DNA of 64,000 nt from Dirofilaria immitis (lineage: Eukaryota > Nematoda > Chromadorea > Rhabditida > Onchocercidae), in the NCBI GenBank assembly GCA_024305405.1, contig JAKNDB010000047.1, positions 102,740-166,739 on the forward strand, written 5' to 3'. Below, piece after piece: positions 32,301 through 46,300 of this stretch. Every line of letters starts with the position of its first letter. The stretch's first letter is position 1. The translations under genes and the position numbers were made by a program. The notes beneath the pieces were generated by a model. That model was not told the DNA's origin and did no database searches. It worked only from the letters and a program-made list of their open reading frames with translations.

Positions 32301-35300
32301 TAATAATTAAATTATTTTATTAAACACTCAAATCTTGCATTATTTGTATGTATTTAAGATTTTATATTATTAATTAATTCTTTACAAATTATTAATTAGC
32401 TAAATTGACTAATTAATAATTTGCATTTTCGATTAATTATTTAAATTATATTGTACGTTATTAAATATGCTTTGGATTTTATATTATTAATCAATCATTA
32501 ATTAATTATCATTTGCTTCGTTAATTATTAAAATTAACTTTAGGATCTAAGTTAAATGATACGGGAACGACATCGTTACGACGTTATGATAACGATCACA
32601 TTCCAACATATGAGCGGCGAACATCGTTAGTTTGTTTTTCTTTCTTTTTGATTTTATTAATCTAATTTTTCTTTCGCTTTTTTTTATTGAAATTTTTTCC
32701 GCATTTTATTAGTAAACAAATATTTTATTATAAAAAATTTTCAATTCATTTTTCTTTATAATTCTATAGTTTTATCAATTAATTTAAATTTATTTATAAA
32801 ATGATATATTTTGTTTTATAATTAATCGACTTATGCTCAAATTATTGAATGATTCATAGAAAATTTGATCATTTCAAATGATAAAAACACTGTTCAGATC
32901 ACTTTAAATGATAAAATCATATCAAATATTATAATCTTATAAAATTATCATTATTAGTTTTGCAACTTATAGCTTGAATTCCATCAAAATAGTATTATGT
33001 ATATAATTAAGTATCAAACGATGTAGTATATTATCAATTGATTTAATTTAAATTAAGCTAATTCATTTCAAATTGATCCTTAAGTATCAGGTTTAACAGT
33101 GTAAAATGTTATAAATATAGCATAATATTTGCTAATTTTAATGCGATTTTAGTTTTGTTCATTATCTAATCATCATTATCATCATAATATAATAAAAACT
33201 AATTTAATTCAGATATACGCCAAGTCATTATACAACATCCGGCTATTCATCATCATCATACGGAACGTTACCACGTTATAATCGTGCTCAAACACCAAAC
33301 TATATAAATCGAGACCGAAATTTTACATCAAATCGAGAATACAAATCGATGTCGCGTTTTTCAACCGATCGAGTAAATAATTTTTTCATTCGTCCTCTTT
33401 TTTTATTTTATTAAATAAATTTTGAATATTTTTTAAAAATGATTTTAAATTAGGTGAATAAACAAATGGAATCATTAATATTCAGGAAATTATTATAGTG
33501 TGAAATTTTAATTAAATAATTATTATAAGGATAAGCTGTCAAATGAATCATTATAATTATTTTAATTTATTTTGTCCATTTTTTTATGCATATCATATCT
33601 GTCTGCAGATAAGAAATAATAAGACTTAATCACTGATAAGATTTGATCTATTGATAATTTCTATCGTGAAGAGACAAGTAATTATATTACTTTTAATATG
33701 CGCCATATTTATTAATCATATTTTCTCCTAACATATTTATCAGCTGTTATTTGAAGTGATAAAATACTGATAAAATCATAATAACTTGATAACAAAATGT
33801 AGCATTTCTAATTACCATTACATGTTGCGATTACTTATGTTGATAATAAAAAGCGGAAGAACTTTGAACTTCTTCAATTTTAGATACTTATCAATTCCTT
33901 TTTCATGCTCATAGACAACTTTTAAATATAATTTTTGAAGTTTACAAAACTTTGGAATTAATCAAATTTTGATATATTTAAATTTCACATCGTAAATTTT
34001 AATTATTACAGTCAATTTTAATTATTCTAATTGTTTATCAAAATGAACATTTTGATATTTTTTCCAAATTTTATTATTAGCAAATTATCAGTTACAAAAA
34101 TATTAAGAAGGACCGCTTTATTCGAATGAAAAATTTTTATGAAAGATTTTTTCATTTAAAAAATAAACAAAATTTGGTTTTTAAAAAGTAAATTAAAATA
34201 TCATTGTTAGTATCAAGGTTCCTATAATTATAATTTAATTGGAATTAAATAAGAAGATTGGTGACTTAATTAAGATTAAAAATAAAAAGGAAGAATAAAT
34301 GATATAAAAATTATTCAGTATGAAATTACAACTTGTGGGCAGTACTTTTTTAGAAAATAAAATACGAAAGAAACGAATGAATCAGTCGAAGCAAAAATTT
34401 AATTTTAAAAGATTTGAAATTTTGATTTTTAATATCTTATTTATATTAATTTTAATTTTTCAAAACAATTTACTTTCACATAGTAGAAATAATATATTTA
34501 TTTTAATATATGAATTTTTCTTTTTCCTTTCGTGTATACATTATCTTTTCTAAGAATTTTCCAATATTAAATTTTTAATTCAATTTCAAATATTTTGTTT
34601 TTAAAGGAACGTTCCGAACCTGATGATAATAGCAATCAAAGATTCGAAAAATATTACAATCGATATGTTAAAGATGAAAATGTGCAAAATAATCATTCGA
34701 CAAATGATACCAAATACTGTAAGCTTGTGATACAATTGTTTAGCAACTTATCAATGATATTTCTTAACTATTTCAGGTTTTTTTAGTTAGTTCCATAATT
34801 ACAGTATAGATGATGACAGTGTGCAAATTTTTGACTGATTACACTTGCAAGAATAATTAGAAATTATAAAATTTTTTCCTTAATATTAAGTCTAAAAAAA
34901 TATTAATTAAATTTTTGCGGAAGAAAACATTAATAAAATGAATGCGTTAATAAAATAATAATATGATTTTTCCATTTTAAGTATATAATTTCGATGATCC
35001 CTTTATTTAAGTTACATGATTTTAATTATTATAATAATTAATAATTTTTAATTTCCGATGACAAAAGTACAACTCCTACAGTGAAACTGAAACAGAAGTG
35101 GATGATGAAGAAACCGAGGAAGAAGGTTTATATGATGAAAATGAATTAAAAGATGTTTTGCGCGATATTGCTAAACTTAATGAGGATGATATATCGGAGG
35201 TAAGAAATATTATTGTTCAAAATATGATTAATTAAATAGTCAAGTTTTAGTATTATCCATCTCAATGTAATTAATTAATTAAAATTCAAAGTAAAAAATA

Positions 35301-36530
35301 GTAAATTTCATACTTTTTCTAAATAATAAAAATTAATTTTTTTAAAATTTTTATATGAAATAATATAAAATTATTTTATTTTTGAATTAAGTACATTAAG
35401 TTTTTGAAAAATTAAGAAAAGAAAAAAATCTCCAATAATTTATTTGGTAATGAGAAAAATTTGAAATAATTTTAAATGAATTTCAAAAAAATGAAAAATC
35501 CATGCAATAAAAGATCTAAAATTATTTATTAGTATAAATTGATTTTTATAATAAATTATTTAAAATTTCATTCAAAAAAATATCGAATTTTTCGAGGAAA
35601 AATTGAAAAAATTTATTAGCAGCAAATCGATTTGATATTTTCCAAATTTTCAAATTTTTATACTCTAAAACTTTGAAAAAAATTTTGATATTTTTTGAAA
35701 ATGAGAATCCCGAGAATTTGTTAGGGAGATAATGAATTGATTTATTTTAAATTTATCCTTTTACTTATCAATTTGTTTATCAGTTCACTTAGCAATTTAA
35801 TTCACTTTTAGGACATAAAATTAAAAACACCTCGTTGTTCAAAAGAAAAAGAAATTTTGTCTGATATGCCTATTATTGCCTCAAATTCTATTTCTACACC
35901 AATAGGTTTGTAATTATTTTGCATCGAATAAAAAAATTGATAAAGCCATCAGTTAAAATTTTGATAATAATCATCGATTAGAAATTTGATAAAATCTGAA
36001 AGAAATTTTTTGATTAAAAAATGAAATTTGAAAAATTTTTAAGTATTTTTTATAACAATAACTTTTTGCTATTTTCTCCATGTTTTATATAAAACTTCGG
36101 TAAATTTCATTTTCGTTTTTTGTTTTTTCCTTGCTTATTTCTTTAATTGTAAATTTTATTTCGTTCAAAAATATTTCGATAAAATTAATTTTTATATTTT
36201 AAAAGAATAGATTTATAAATTATTAAATTATCGATTGTAGAAAATTAATATTATTTGAGAATCAAAAAAAATTTTTTATAGAAAAGGTTGGCATAATAGC
36301 TGCTTCACCATCGATAATTGACGATGATTCAACAACTCTGTCAAAGTCAATAAATCATCCAACTTTTATCATTCAACCGAATGATTCTGTAAATTTTTAC
36401 TTCTCTTTTATTTTCCATTTTCAGTATATTTTTAATTATATTATTTATTATTATTATTATTTATTATTATCATTATTATTATTTTATTATTATTATCATT
36501 ATTATTATTTTATTATTATTATTATTATTA

Positions 36531-36563
<33 letters not shown>

Positions 36564-36597
36564 TTATTATTATTATTATTATTATTACTTATTATTA

Positions 36598-36656
<59 letters not shown>

Positions 36657-37313
36657 TACTACTATCATTAATAATAATAATTAATATTAGTTATTACTAT
36701 TTATCATTATCAGTAATTATTATTATTATTTGTAACTGAAATGAGTAGAAGGGATCGAATCGATTAAATTATGGATTAAAACAAAGCAAAACGATTAAAT
36801 ACTTAATTAATTAAGCAAAATAATGCATCATCAGTTTTTATCAACAATTTATAAATTATTCAATCATCGATTGTAGAAAATGGAGCATAATGTTGCTGAT
36901 ATTGACAAAGTCGTTGACTTATCACTTAAACAATCTGGTAATTTTCTTCGATTTATTTACTTATTTATTTGTTTACTATTTGATTATTAGCTATTTATTT
37001 GCACAGCACCTAAATATACTGTATAATTTTCATGTTTCAAATATTAGTTAATTTATCTATTTTATCAATACAAACTGTTTATTGTTCAATTATCTATTTG
37101 TTAGCAATATTATTCGATCTTTTCCGATATTTACATAACATGTAAGCGATTATTTTCGACCAAAAACTTTTTGATCATATCAACTGTCATCCGGAAATTC
37201 TGGTTTCTTCCTTCCTCTCTATCATCACTGAATCATTAAAACTAACATATTGCTTAGTAAACTAAAATCTAAGAAAATAATTTTAGATATTTTTTAAAAT
37301 ATAAGTCTATTAT

Positions 37314-37374
<61 letters not shown>

Positions 37375-40300
37375 CATACATATGACATGTATACATGCCA
37401 TGTATATATGCATAAGAATTGAAACAAAAAATTAAGAATGAAAATAAATTTAAATGTATAAATAATGTCAAGAAAAAATAGATAGCAATAAATGATACAC
37501 ATATATATATTCATAGGATAATTTGGTAAACAAAAAGAATACTTGAAATAATATAATTGAATACTTGAAATAATACAATTAAAAAGTTTATTTTTTTAGT
37601 ATAATTAGGAAAATGTTTTTCCTTTTTTTCTTATTTTAAATTACAAAAAATAAAAAAATAAAAATAACTAAATGAAGGAAGATAGAAAGAACGAAATAAA
37701 GAGGGAAAATGAGAAAGAGGGAGATGGAAGGAGGTAGAGTCGTTATTATTATTATTTGAAAAATTTTTTTGCTTAATTTTAAATTCAAATTTAATGAGAA
37801 AGATAGAAAGAAAGAGGAATAGAAAAGGAAGAGGAAGAGAAAAGAGAGAAAAGGGAGAAGAAGAGAGAGATAGAAAGAAAGGGAGAGGGGGAAAAGAAAA
37901 GGAAAGGAGAGAAATTCTCGTTATTATTAGTTGAATTTTTTTTTTAGATTTAAATTACCAAAAATAAAAATTGGCTAATGGAAGGTAAAGGGAGAGAGAG
38001 AAGGACGGAGAGAAGGAATGAACTGAGAGAAATTTGATGACATACTTTGGATAAATAGAAAATGTTTGTGTGTAAAGTGAAAAAAAAATAAAAAAATGAA
38101 TCAATCCATTCTCAAATATTTTTCCATCCTAATGCTCATTTCTTTTTTTTCATTCTTTTTTTCAAAAAATTACATTCGTTTATTTCAATTCATACTTATC
38201 CATTTCATATAAAATTTAAGTCTAATAATTTTATCATTTTAAATCTAATGATTTTATCATCTTAAATCTAATAATTTTATCATTTTAAATCTAATAATTT
38301 TATCATTTTAAATCTAATAATTTCTGAAACAGGAAATAATAAATTATGTTAAAATTTATTTCACGCGAATAAATTTTTAATTATAAAATATTATGAAGAA
38401 CACATTAAATAAATATGAGAATAGAATGGAAGTAACTTTTCAATGCAAATTTTAGAATATTTAAAAAGGATGAAAAGAAAAAGAAAAGAGGTAGGATGAA
38501 TAAAATTTTAATATTTTTATTTTATTTTAGCTTTAAAAATAAAGAAAAAATATTTTTTTCCACAAAAATGTGTGATAAGAAATGCTGATAAAGTTTGATA
38601 ACAAAGTCTTGATGAGAAGTTTTCTTTCTTAAATAACGTTTTTTTCCCCAAAAAGATGTTTCGTAGTATTGTTTTAATTTTTAAAATTAAAAGAAATACT
38701 AAAATTTTATTCATCCTATGCCCTTTTTCCTTTTCATCTTTTAAAGAATTGAAAATTTGCATTGAAATTATTTTTATCAGATTCATTAATCGATAAAATT
38801 ATCAATATTTTTTAGATTAATTAATTATTGGGTCGAACGGATCTTTAAAGATTTCCTTTTTCTATTTTTTGAAAACTTCTTTATTTTTGATAAAAAAAAA
38901 GAGATTTTTACTTTTGAAAATTATTGAATAAGTATGCTGTATTTTTATAGCTGATCAAATGTTAGAATCGATTAATGATCATCTGATGGATAATTTGGAT
39001 GCCAAAGTTACTTCATTTTTTAAGGTGATGAATTTTTAAATTTTAAATGATTTATTTTTCAATTTTTTATTGATTTATTCTAATAATTATAGTAGTATGT
39101 GAATATTAGATGTATTGGTTCTGATGGATTCTAGATGTATTGATACTAAAATATGTAATTCGCTGATTTTACGCAGATGTCTAGATAAATTTATTCTGCA
39201 TAAATATCTGAATATAAACGATTCTGTGCAGATATCCAATTTTGCATTTGAATGTATCTATTTCGTATATGCATATTTAGGCGTAGCGTTATAAATATCA
39301 TTCAAATATACCGTTTATGTATAGATGTATAGATATCCTGAATGTACACCGATTCTATGCAACATTTATATCTACCAATTCTGACGGATTCTTAAAATGT
39401 ATATATTCTGTACCTCTACTCAGACATATCGATTTTATACATATGCTTCGGACAGCCATTTCTGCCGAATCTGTATGAATATTAACAAATATCGATTCCA
39501 TACAGATATGCAAATGTATCAATTCTGATGGACTTCCAAATGTGCCGATTCGACGCAAATACTCTGCTGAAACGATTTTGTACAAATATTCTGAATGCAC
39601 CGATTCTATAGAGATATTCAAACGTAAATTCCAATTCCCATAGATTCCCAAAAATTCAGAATCAATACATCTATCTGATTACCCATATGGTTACTGATAT
39701 GAGTTAATTCTGTACAGGGATGCCCAGTTATTTCTGTTTTTCATGAATATAAAAATCAATGATAGTATTATTTTGATAATGGTAATTTTATCATACTTTT
39801 TTAAATTAAAACTAATGCATAAATATACCATTATAGATTCGAAATATGAAAAAAATGGAATAACTATTGAAACGATTGATAATGAAGAATCAGAAGATGA
39901 GGAGGAAGAGGAAGATGAGGAGGAAGAGGAAGAAGATAAGAAGAAAGAGGAGGATGATGAAGTAGATGAGGATGAAAATAAAGAAAAGAAAGCGGAAAAA
40001 GAAGAAAAGGAAATACGAAGTGAAGTAATGAATTTATTTATTAATTTAAATTAAATTTGAAAATTATAAATTAAAAAAATATATACCGTTAAGCGATATA
40101 AAAATTATATTAATCAAATTAAATTTGATATTAATCAATGATAATTTCGTTTCTTCCGCTTTCTATTCTTTCAAATTTAATTCGATTAATATAATTATCA
40201 TTTATAATTTAGAGTTTGCATAATTATCATTTATAATTTAGAGTTTGCATAATTATCATTTATAATTTAGAGTTTGCATAATTATCATTTATAATTTAGA

Positions 40301-43300
40301 GTTTGCATAATTATCATTTATAATTTAGAGTTTGCATAATTATCATTTAAGATATAATGATGACAATTTCTATTTGCCTAACTCGGTTTCATTTTTTTCT
40401 TTTAATTTTTAATTTGAAATAATAGAAAAAGTTTAAAAGTTTCATTAAAATATTCAACAATCTATCATTCGAACTATGATACAAAAATATATTTTGATTA
40501 TTGATATTGCCATAGTTTTAAGAATTAATTTGGTATATCGAATTGATTAAATTATTTCATTTAATCTGATTAATATGATTATCCATAGACTTCTGAATGG
40601 ATTAAGTCCTGAATTCATCAGTAAATAACATTTCAAAATTTATTATTTAATTTAAATTTAGATTTTCGTCTTTCTAATTTTTACAATTATTACTTTTTTT
40701 TTAGCAAAATGTGGTTATACGAGACCCACCGATATTGCTTGTTACACAACCATCAACACAAAATTCACCAAATTATCTTACCACCGAATTTACATTTGAT
40801 GATAATATTAACTTCGTTATGATGCAAACCAGTGATGACGACAACAATAATAATAATAATAATAATAATGATGATGATGATGGAGGTTAATAAAATTTAA
40901 ATTTCAATTCTATTAAAATTTTTAAATAATTATAAAACGATATATGTATGCTACTATTTTAATAAAAATATATTATAATAGTTTGTGACAGTTAGAATAT
41001 AACATTTCAAAATTTAATTAAGTAATTTGATCAAAATAAATAAAAATCGGGAATATTTCCAGAGAATGGGATGACGATATTAGATATGCAAGGAAATGAT
41101 CTCGAAAATGATATAACCATTTCGGAAATAATCGAATTACAGAATGCTGATAATGATGATAATAATAATGATGATGATTATGATGACAAAATGGAAGGGA
41201 AGCCAAGAGGTTGCTTTCTAATGCCCTAAATGAATGAATTCAACCATGCTTCAACGTTTTTTTTATTAATTAATGGTGAGTAGCAGCAAAAAGGGCCGTA
41301 ATAAATTTCAATTTCCAGTTACATTTAAGTATCGAGTGGAAAATCAGTCTAAGAAGTTTCGATTTTCATTCATTCAAAAACAAAAAATTCAAGTTTGAAT
41401 GAAAAATCAGTTTTGAGAAGTTTCGATTTTCAGTTATATTTAAGTACTGAACAAGGGCTGATCCTGAGAAATTTCAATTTCCAATTACTTTTTAAAAGCA
41501 TTCGATGAAAAATTATCCTCCGAAGTTTTGATTTCTAATTCAAATATTAGATAAAGAACAAAGCTGTATGCGATTTCGACTTCCAATTATTTTTAAGTAT
41601 TGATTGGAAAATTACTACTAAGTTTTAATTTTCAATTTAAATATTTGGATTAAAAATCTCAATTCCAATCGTATTCTAAATACTGAATCAGAAAAATTCC
41701 TATTATAATCCAATTTAAGTATTGAATAGAAGATATTCCATTTTTGATTAAAGTTAGATATTTAGTGAAAAATATTATAACTGTAATCGAGTGCTAAAGT
41801 TGATGTAAAATAAATTAAATGGATGCTAATTTCATTTTTCTTGATAAATGCAAAGCTCATAGTTAAGTTTGAGTTAAAAATTGAACTTCTTTTGTATGCA
41901 AAAAAAGAAAAAATGTTTTCTACAAATTTATTGGTTTTTTAAAAATATAAGTATTTCAAATGTTTATATCTAAGATTATAATTCCAAAAATAAAATGTAA
42001 TCATCTCGATTAACTGAAATTTCTCGCATAATAATAATTTTATACCGAAATATAATATAAATTTTAAAATGCCGCGAAATCTTGACAAATTAAAAATAAT
42101 TAATTAATCCATGCATATATAACAGTATAAAACTTTTGAACTTGTTATAAATAATTGAAAAAATTGACTGATATTGGGATTTCTGATATCGATATTGGAA
42201 TTATCCATATTTGATATATGAGAAAAAATATGGTAATTAGCGAAGCTACAAGAAATAACATATTTAATGATTGCTTAATGATAAAGTAACTCATGAAGAT
42301 ATTTTATGTGCATTTGTAAAATGAAATTATTTTCTAAAAATATTTTGTTCTTTTTTCTTTTAAGGTGACCTTTATCCCGTTTTATTATCAGAGAACCAAG
42401 CATATTCTATCTCACCTATTTCATGCTATGAAAATGATTTTAATGAACAATTTATTGTTGATGCGCAAACAAGGTTTAATTCTTTATTAAAATTTTTCTG
42501 CATTTTTTTAAATTTATTAAAGAATAACATTTTGCAAAAAAAAATCAAAAATTATTTTTCTTATTTTTCCTATTTATTTCCACAGAAATATCGATAATCG
42601 AGGTCGTGTTTCCGAAATGATGGCCGTGCCAGCACCAATATTTACAGCGTCAGTTAGTTATGATGGTATGGATGACTGGGATTCAGCGCAAGAAGAGTCT
42701 GTAGAATCATTATCAGATTATGAAGATATTGATGATTTGAATTCTGATGGTAAATGTATTTATTTATTTTTTGCAATAGAATTTTAAAAATTAAAAAGAG
42801 CGTATTGTGTTTTTAGAATTTGATTATGCATATGAGGCAGCAATAAAATAGAATTAGAATTCGAAAATATTATTGAATTTAATGATTTTGTAGTTTAATT
42901 TCAGTAATTGACTTATTTTAACTATTTGTCAATTTTTTAAAATGAATTTTTCATTCAGAAATTAGATCTAATTTTGAACTTAATTCTTACATTTTGGTGA
43001 TTAAAAATTATTTAAATTTAGAAAATTATTTAAAAAATAGAAGCCGTTTGGAAACTGATGAATATCGTCCATTATCTTCAAGTTTTGGGATTTATTACAG
43101 TCCTATTTCTTCTACTTCCGACGATGTAAGTAATCCATGTCAAATATGGCTAAATTTCACCATTCGTTTCGATACCTGAAAAGTTTTACCTGCTGATAAT
43201 GTGAAAAACTAAAGAACTAAGCTTTCAGATATGCGAAAAAGAAATATGAAAATCTGCTAACTTAACTCAAGCAAATATTAAAATTGACGAAAAAATTCTT

Positions 43301-46300
43301 TGAAGTTTATTACTTAAAATAATTACAGTATGATGACATGCAATATCAAGACAGTATTAATGTTGGTTTAACTCTTAAACTTGTCGAGAAAGCAGCATTA
43401 AAGAGAGATGATGAAGATGATTCTCCTACAGAATATTATGATGATTCGGAGGTTTCATTATTACCTTCAAAGTTTTTCGCTTGTTTTTTCTAAAAAAAAT
43501 TTAGGGATAATTTTTAAATAAGTATAAACAAAGATTATGGTATATAATATAAGCGTACGTTTTTGTTTAAAAAATGTATTCATAACCACGCGCAACTTAC
43601 AGTATGATTTAAAGTATGGAAATTTTGTAATATTTTTTAAAGTAAGTACCATATTATGTACGTTTTTGCCTAAGACAAATATATATAACTACTGTATCAC
43701 TTGTAACATGACTTGTAGTATGACGAGGATGAAATGTATACAAATGATGAAAATGGAGATGAAAGAGAAGATGAGGATGAATATATGGAAGATGAAGAGG
43801 AAGAATTAGATGATGAAACATCGGATGATTTATGCATAACTGAAAATGCTTCTATCGAACAGTTGGAATCTACAATTGATAGCGTAAGAATGCGACTATT
43901 TAATTTGGTCTTTGATACAATTTTAAATTTATATGAAAATTTTCACAAATTCAATAAAAATTTAAATGTAACAAAACCTATAGAATAAAAATTAGAAGAA
44001 ATATATTATCTCGAGCTGTATAAATTCATAAAGAAATATTCTAAAATTAATTTTTTTATTCCTGAAAAAACTTTTCCTTTTCAAATTATTTTATCCATAT
44101 TTTGCTTGAATTTTATATTTTTCTTAGAATTTGAATATTTTTGGGTGTTCCTTTGCGAGTTTAGCTTATAATTGAATTTTCTATTTAATCTTTTGAAAAG
44201 AAATTTTTTTGTACTTCTTTTTGCAGATTTCATCAATTTCGATTCCACCAATAATAACTGTATCAATGCAAGAAGAAGGCGACATTGAAGTTGATCAAAC
44301 TTGTGATGAAATTTTCAATGATACGGTATAATTGATAAATTTTATTGCGAAGAAAAGCGGAAAAGATTTCATTTAAATTAGTCTAATTAGTCGGTTTTAC
44401 AGCGGGATGATTTTGTAGAATTAAATTAATCTAATTAATCTATTTGAATCTAATTCTAATTAGTCTGAATCCAATTAGTTTGTTTTTGCCTTTCAATAGA
44501 ATGATTTTGTAGAGTTAATAATTATGAAATTTCAGTAATTTGCAGAAGTTTACAAAAATTTATGATTTCACACAGATAAGCTAATTATTCTCTTTAATAT
44601 AATAATTATTGAAAATATTAGTTTAAAATGTCGGATTTTATAAAATTTTTCATCGAATTTTAATTTTTTCTTTTTGGAAAAAAGTTGATAACTTTTTCAT
44701 AGCTAATTATTCGATAAATACTTTTAAAATGAACGAACAGAATTATTTACTGTGTAATTTTTTGAATCATTTTTTCGAAATCATATTTGTGATCAAAGTT
44801 ATTAGTCCGGAATATTTTTACCTCAGAAAGCAGAGGAAGATAAAAAAAATTTAGATGATAATACCGGTGGAAATGTTAATAAATGTCAAAGAAATTGAAA
44901 TGGAAAAAATGAAGTACCGAAAAATACCGTGAAATAACTTACACGGAAGAAGTCGATTTGCAACAAAATGCTGAGGAGGCATTAAAACTTAGTGCAAGTT
45001 TTTTTGTCAAAGAAAGTATTTCAAAATTAGGAAAAACATTGCGTAATATTCTATATTTTCCTAGCAATAAAAATTTCATTTGTTATTTTTTCTGTCAATC
45101 TATTTTAAAAAAAAGAAAAGATAAATGTAATCGACAATAAAATAAATGTCTAATTTTGTAATCCAAAAAATTAAATTAAGAAAATGTTACTAATGCAATA
45201 TGATTTTTAATTAAATCTTGAATTTATAATTGTTAAATTTGAAATGGTTTAAATAGATTTTTTCAAATATAGATTAAAGAAACCAATAAGGATGCGGCCA
45301 TGGAAAATATTGCTGAAGGAGCAGATAAAACAGCTATTCGAAAAATGGTACCACAACATGTGATACCAGCGGAAGAAAATGTTGAAGTAATCGAAATTGA
45401 TGAATTGGAAATTCAAAGACCTGAAAAAGTTGGAGCAATTATAAAGGAACATGATTTAGAAAAAGTTAGTATAAAATTCTTTTTCAGTTTTTTTCCTTTT
45501 AACAAACTTTAATTAATTTCTTTTTCCTTCAAAAATTTTCATGTGCTCTTAATTTTTTTATACAGGAAACTAAACAAGTTGAAATAATACCAACTTATGT
45601 TTCGCCAACTACGGAAAATAATCCGATCGATTGTACTCGATCATTTATTGAACGAAAGCCAAGTAGTGAATGGGCTAAGAAAGCAGTTATTCAACCACCA
45701 AAATTTGAAATTGCTAAAATTCAAAAGCTGCAAGTTCATTTTGACGAGAAAAAGTAAGTTTTTGAGATAAGAAATCTTTTGTCGACTTGAAAATCGTATT
45801 ATTTTTATTCTCTTCAGATTTCAGAAAAAAATTAAGAAAATCTATTATAAATGAAAGAATGTTCTTGAAAATTTTTAAGATTGCCAATGAATGAAGCAAA
45901 TCCATCTTCAAGAATTCATACTTCAACATCACGAACTGATTCCTTAATAAATTCTATGCATAAACCAACTGGTACCGAAAGTTCTACGCCAACATCAGCA
46001 CTTTCAATTGCTTCAAGTTCAGGTCAAAAAGTGAGTAAGAGAAATGATGTAAAGGAAGAAGGGATCGATTTTTTAAAGATTTTTTACAACAATTAAAAAC
46101 CTGGTGAGAAAAAGTTTACAGGAAGATAAATCGGCACTTCGAAAATCAATCATAAATATGGCTAAAGATGAAGCAATAAAAGTTCGTGCTTTAGAACAGG
46201 TTAGATTTGTCCAGAATGAAAATTTGCATAATTTAAGAAATTATAATTGAAAAAAATGAGCAATTTTCATTTTTAGTATTTAAAAAATATCCTTTTAATT

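Larger units (their letters stand above)
29311..34718 (+). other. N-terminal Ser/Tyr/Arg-rich part of the large gene
   Basis: The first five recognised exons encode a sequence rich in Ser, Tyr, Arg, Asn and Thr, with motifs such as [25 protein letters not shown] and [14 protein letters not shown] run of TCA codons at about 31704-31727 gives a poly-Ser stretch. Low hydrophobicity and no cysteine framework suggest an intrinsically disordered region with many potential phosphorylation sites. No signal peptide or membrane segment is seen in the exons found. Confidence 0.65.
35082..44325 (+). other. Acidic middle part of the large gene
   Basis: Exons here are strongly acidic. The exon at 39837-40024 contains long Glu/Asp runs followed by Lys/Glu. 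The exons at 40705-40885 and 41063-41209 carry Asn and Asp runs encoded by pure AAT and GAT trinucleotide tracts, that is, microsatellites inside coding sequence. The exons at 42586-42749 and 43719-43883 contain [20 protein letters not shown] and [17 protein letters not shown]. Such regions are usually disordered; I infer no function. Confidence 0.65.

Noticed and set aside
38517..38786. 89-codon minus-strand frame
   Set aside because: Lys/Phe/Ile-rich composition expected from AT-rich intron DNA, with no splice partners or recognisable motif.
39355..39651. 98-codon minus-strand frame in an intron
   Set aside because: It is antisense to the degenerate CGATTCTATACAGATAT array and its peptide repeats mirror that array.
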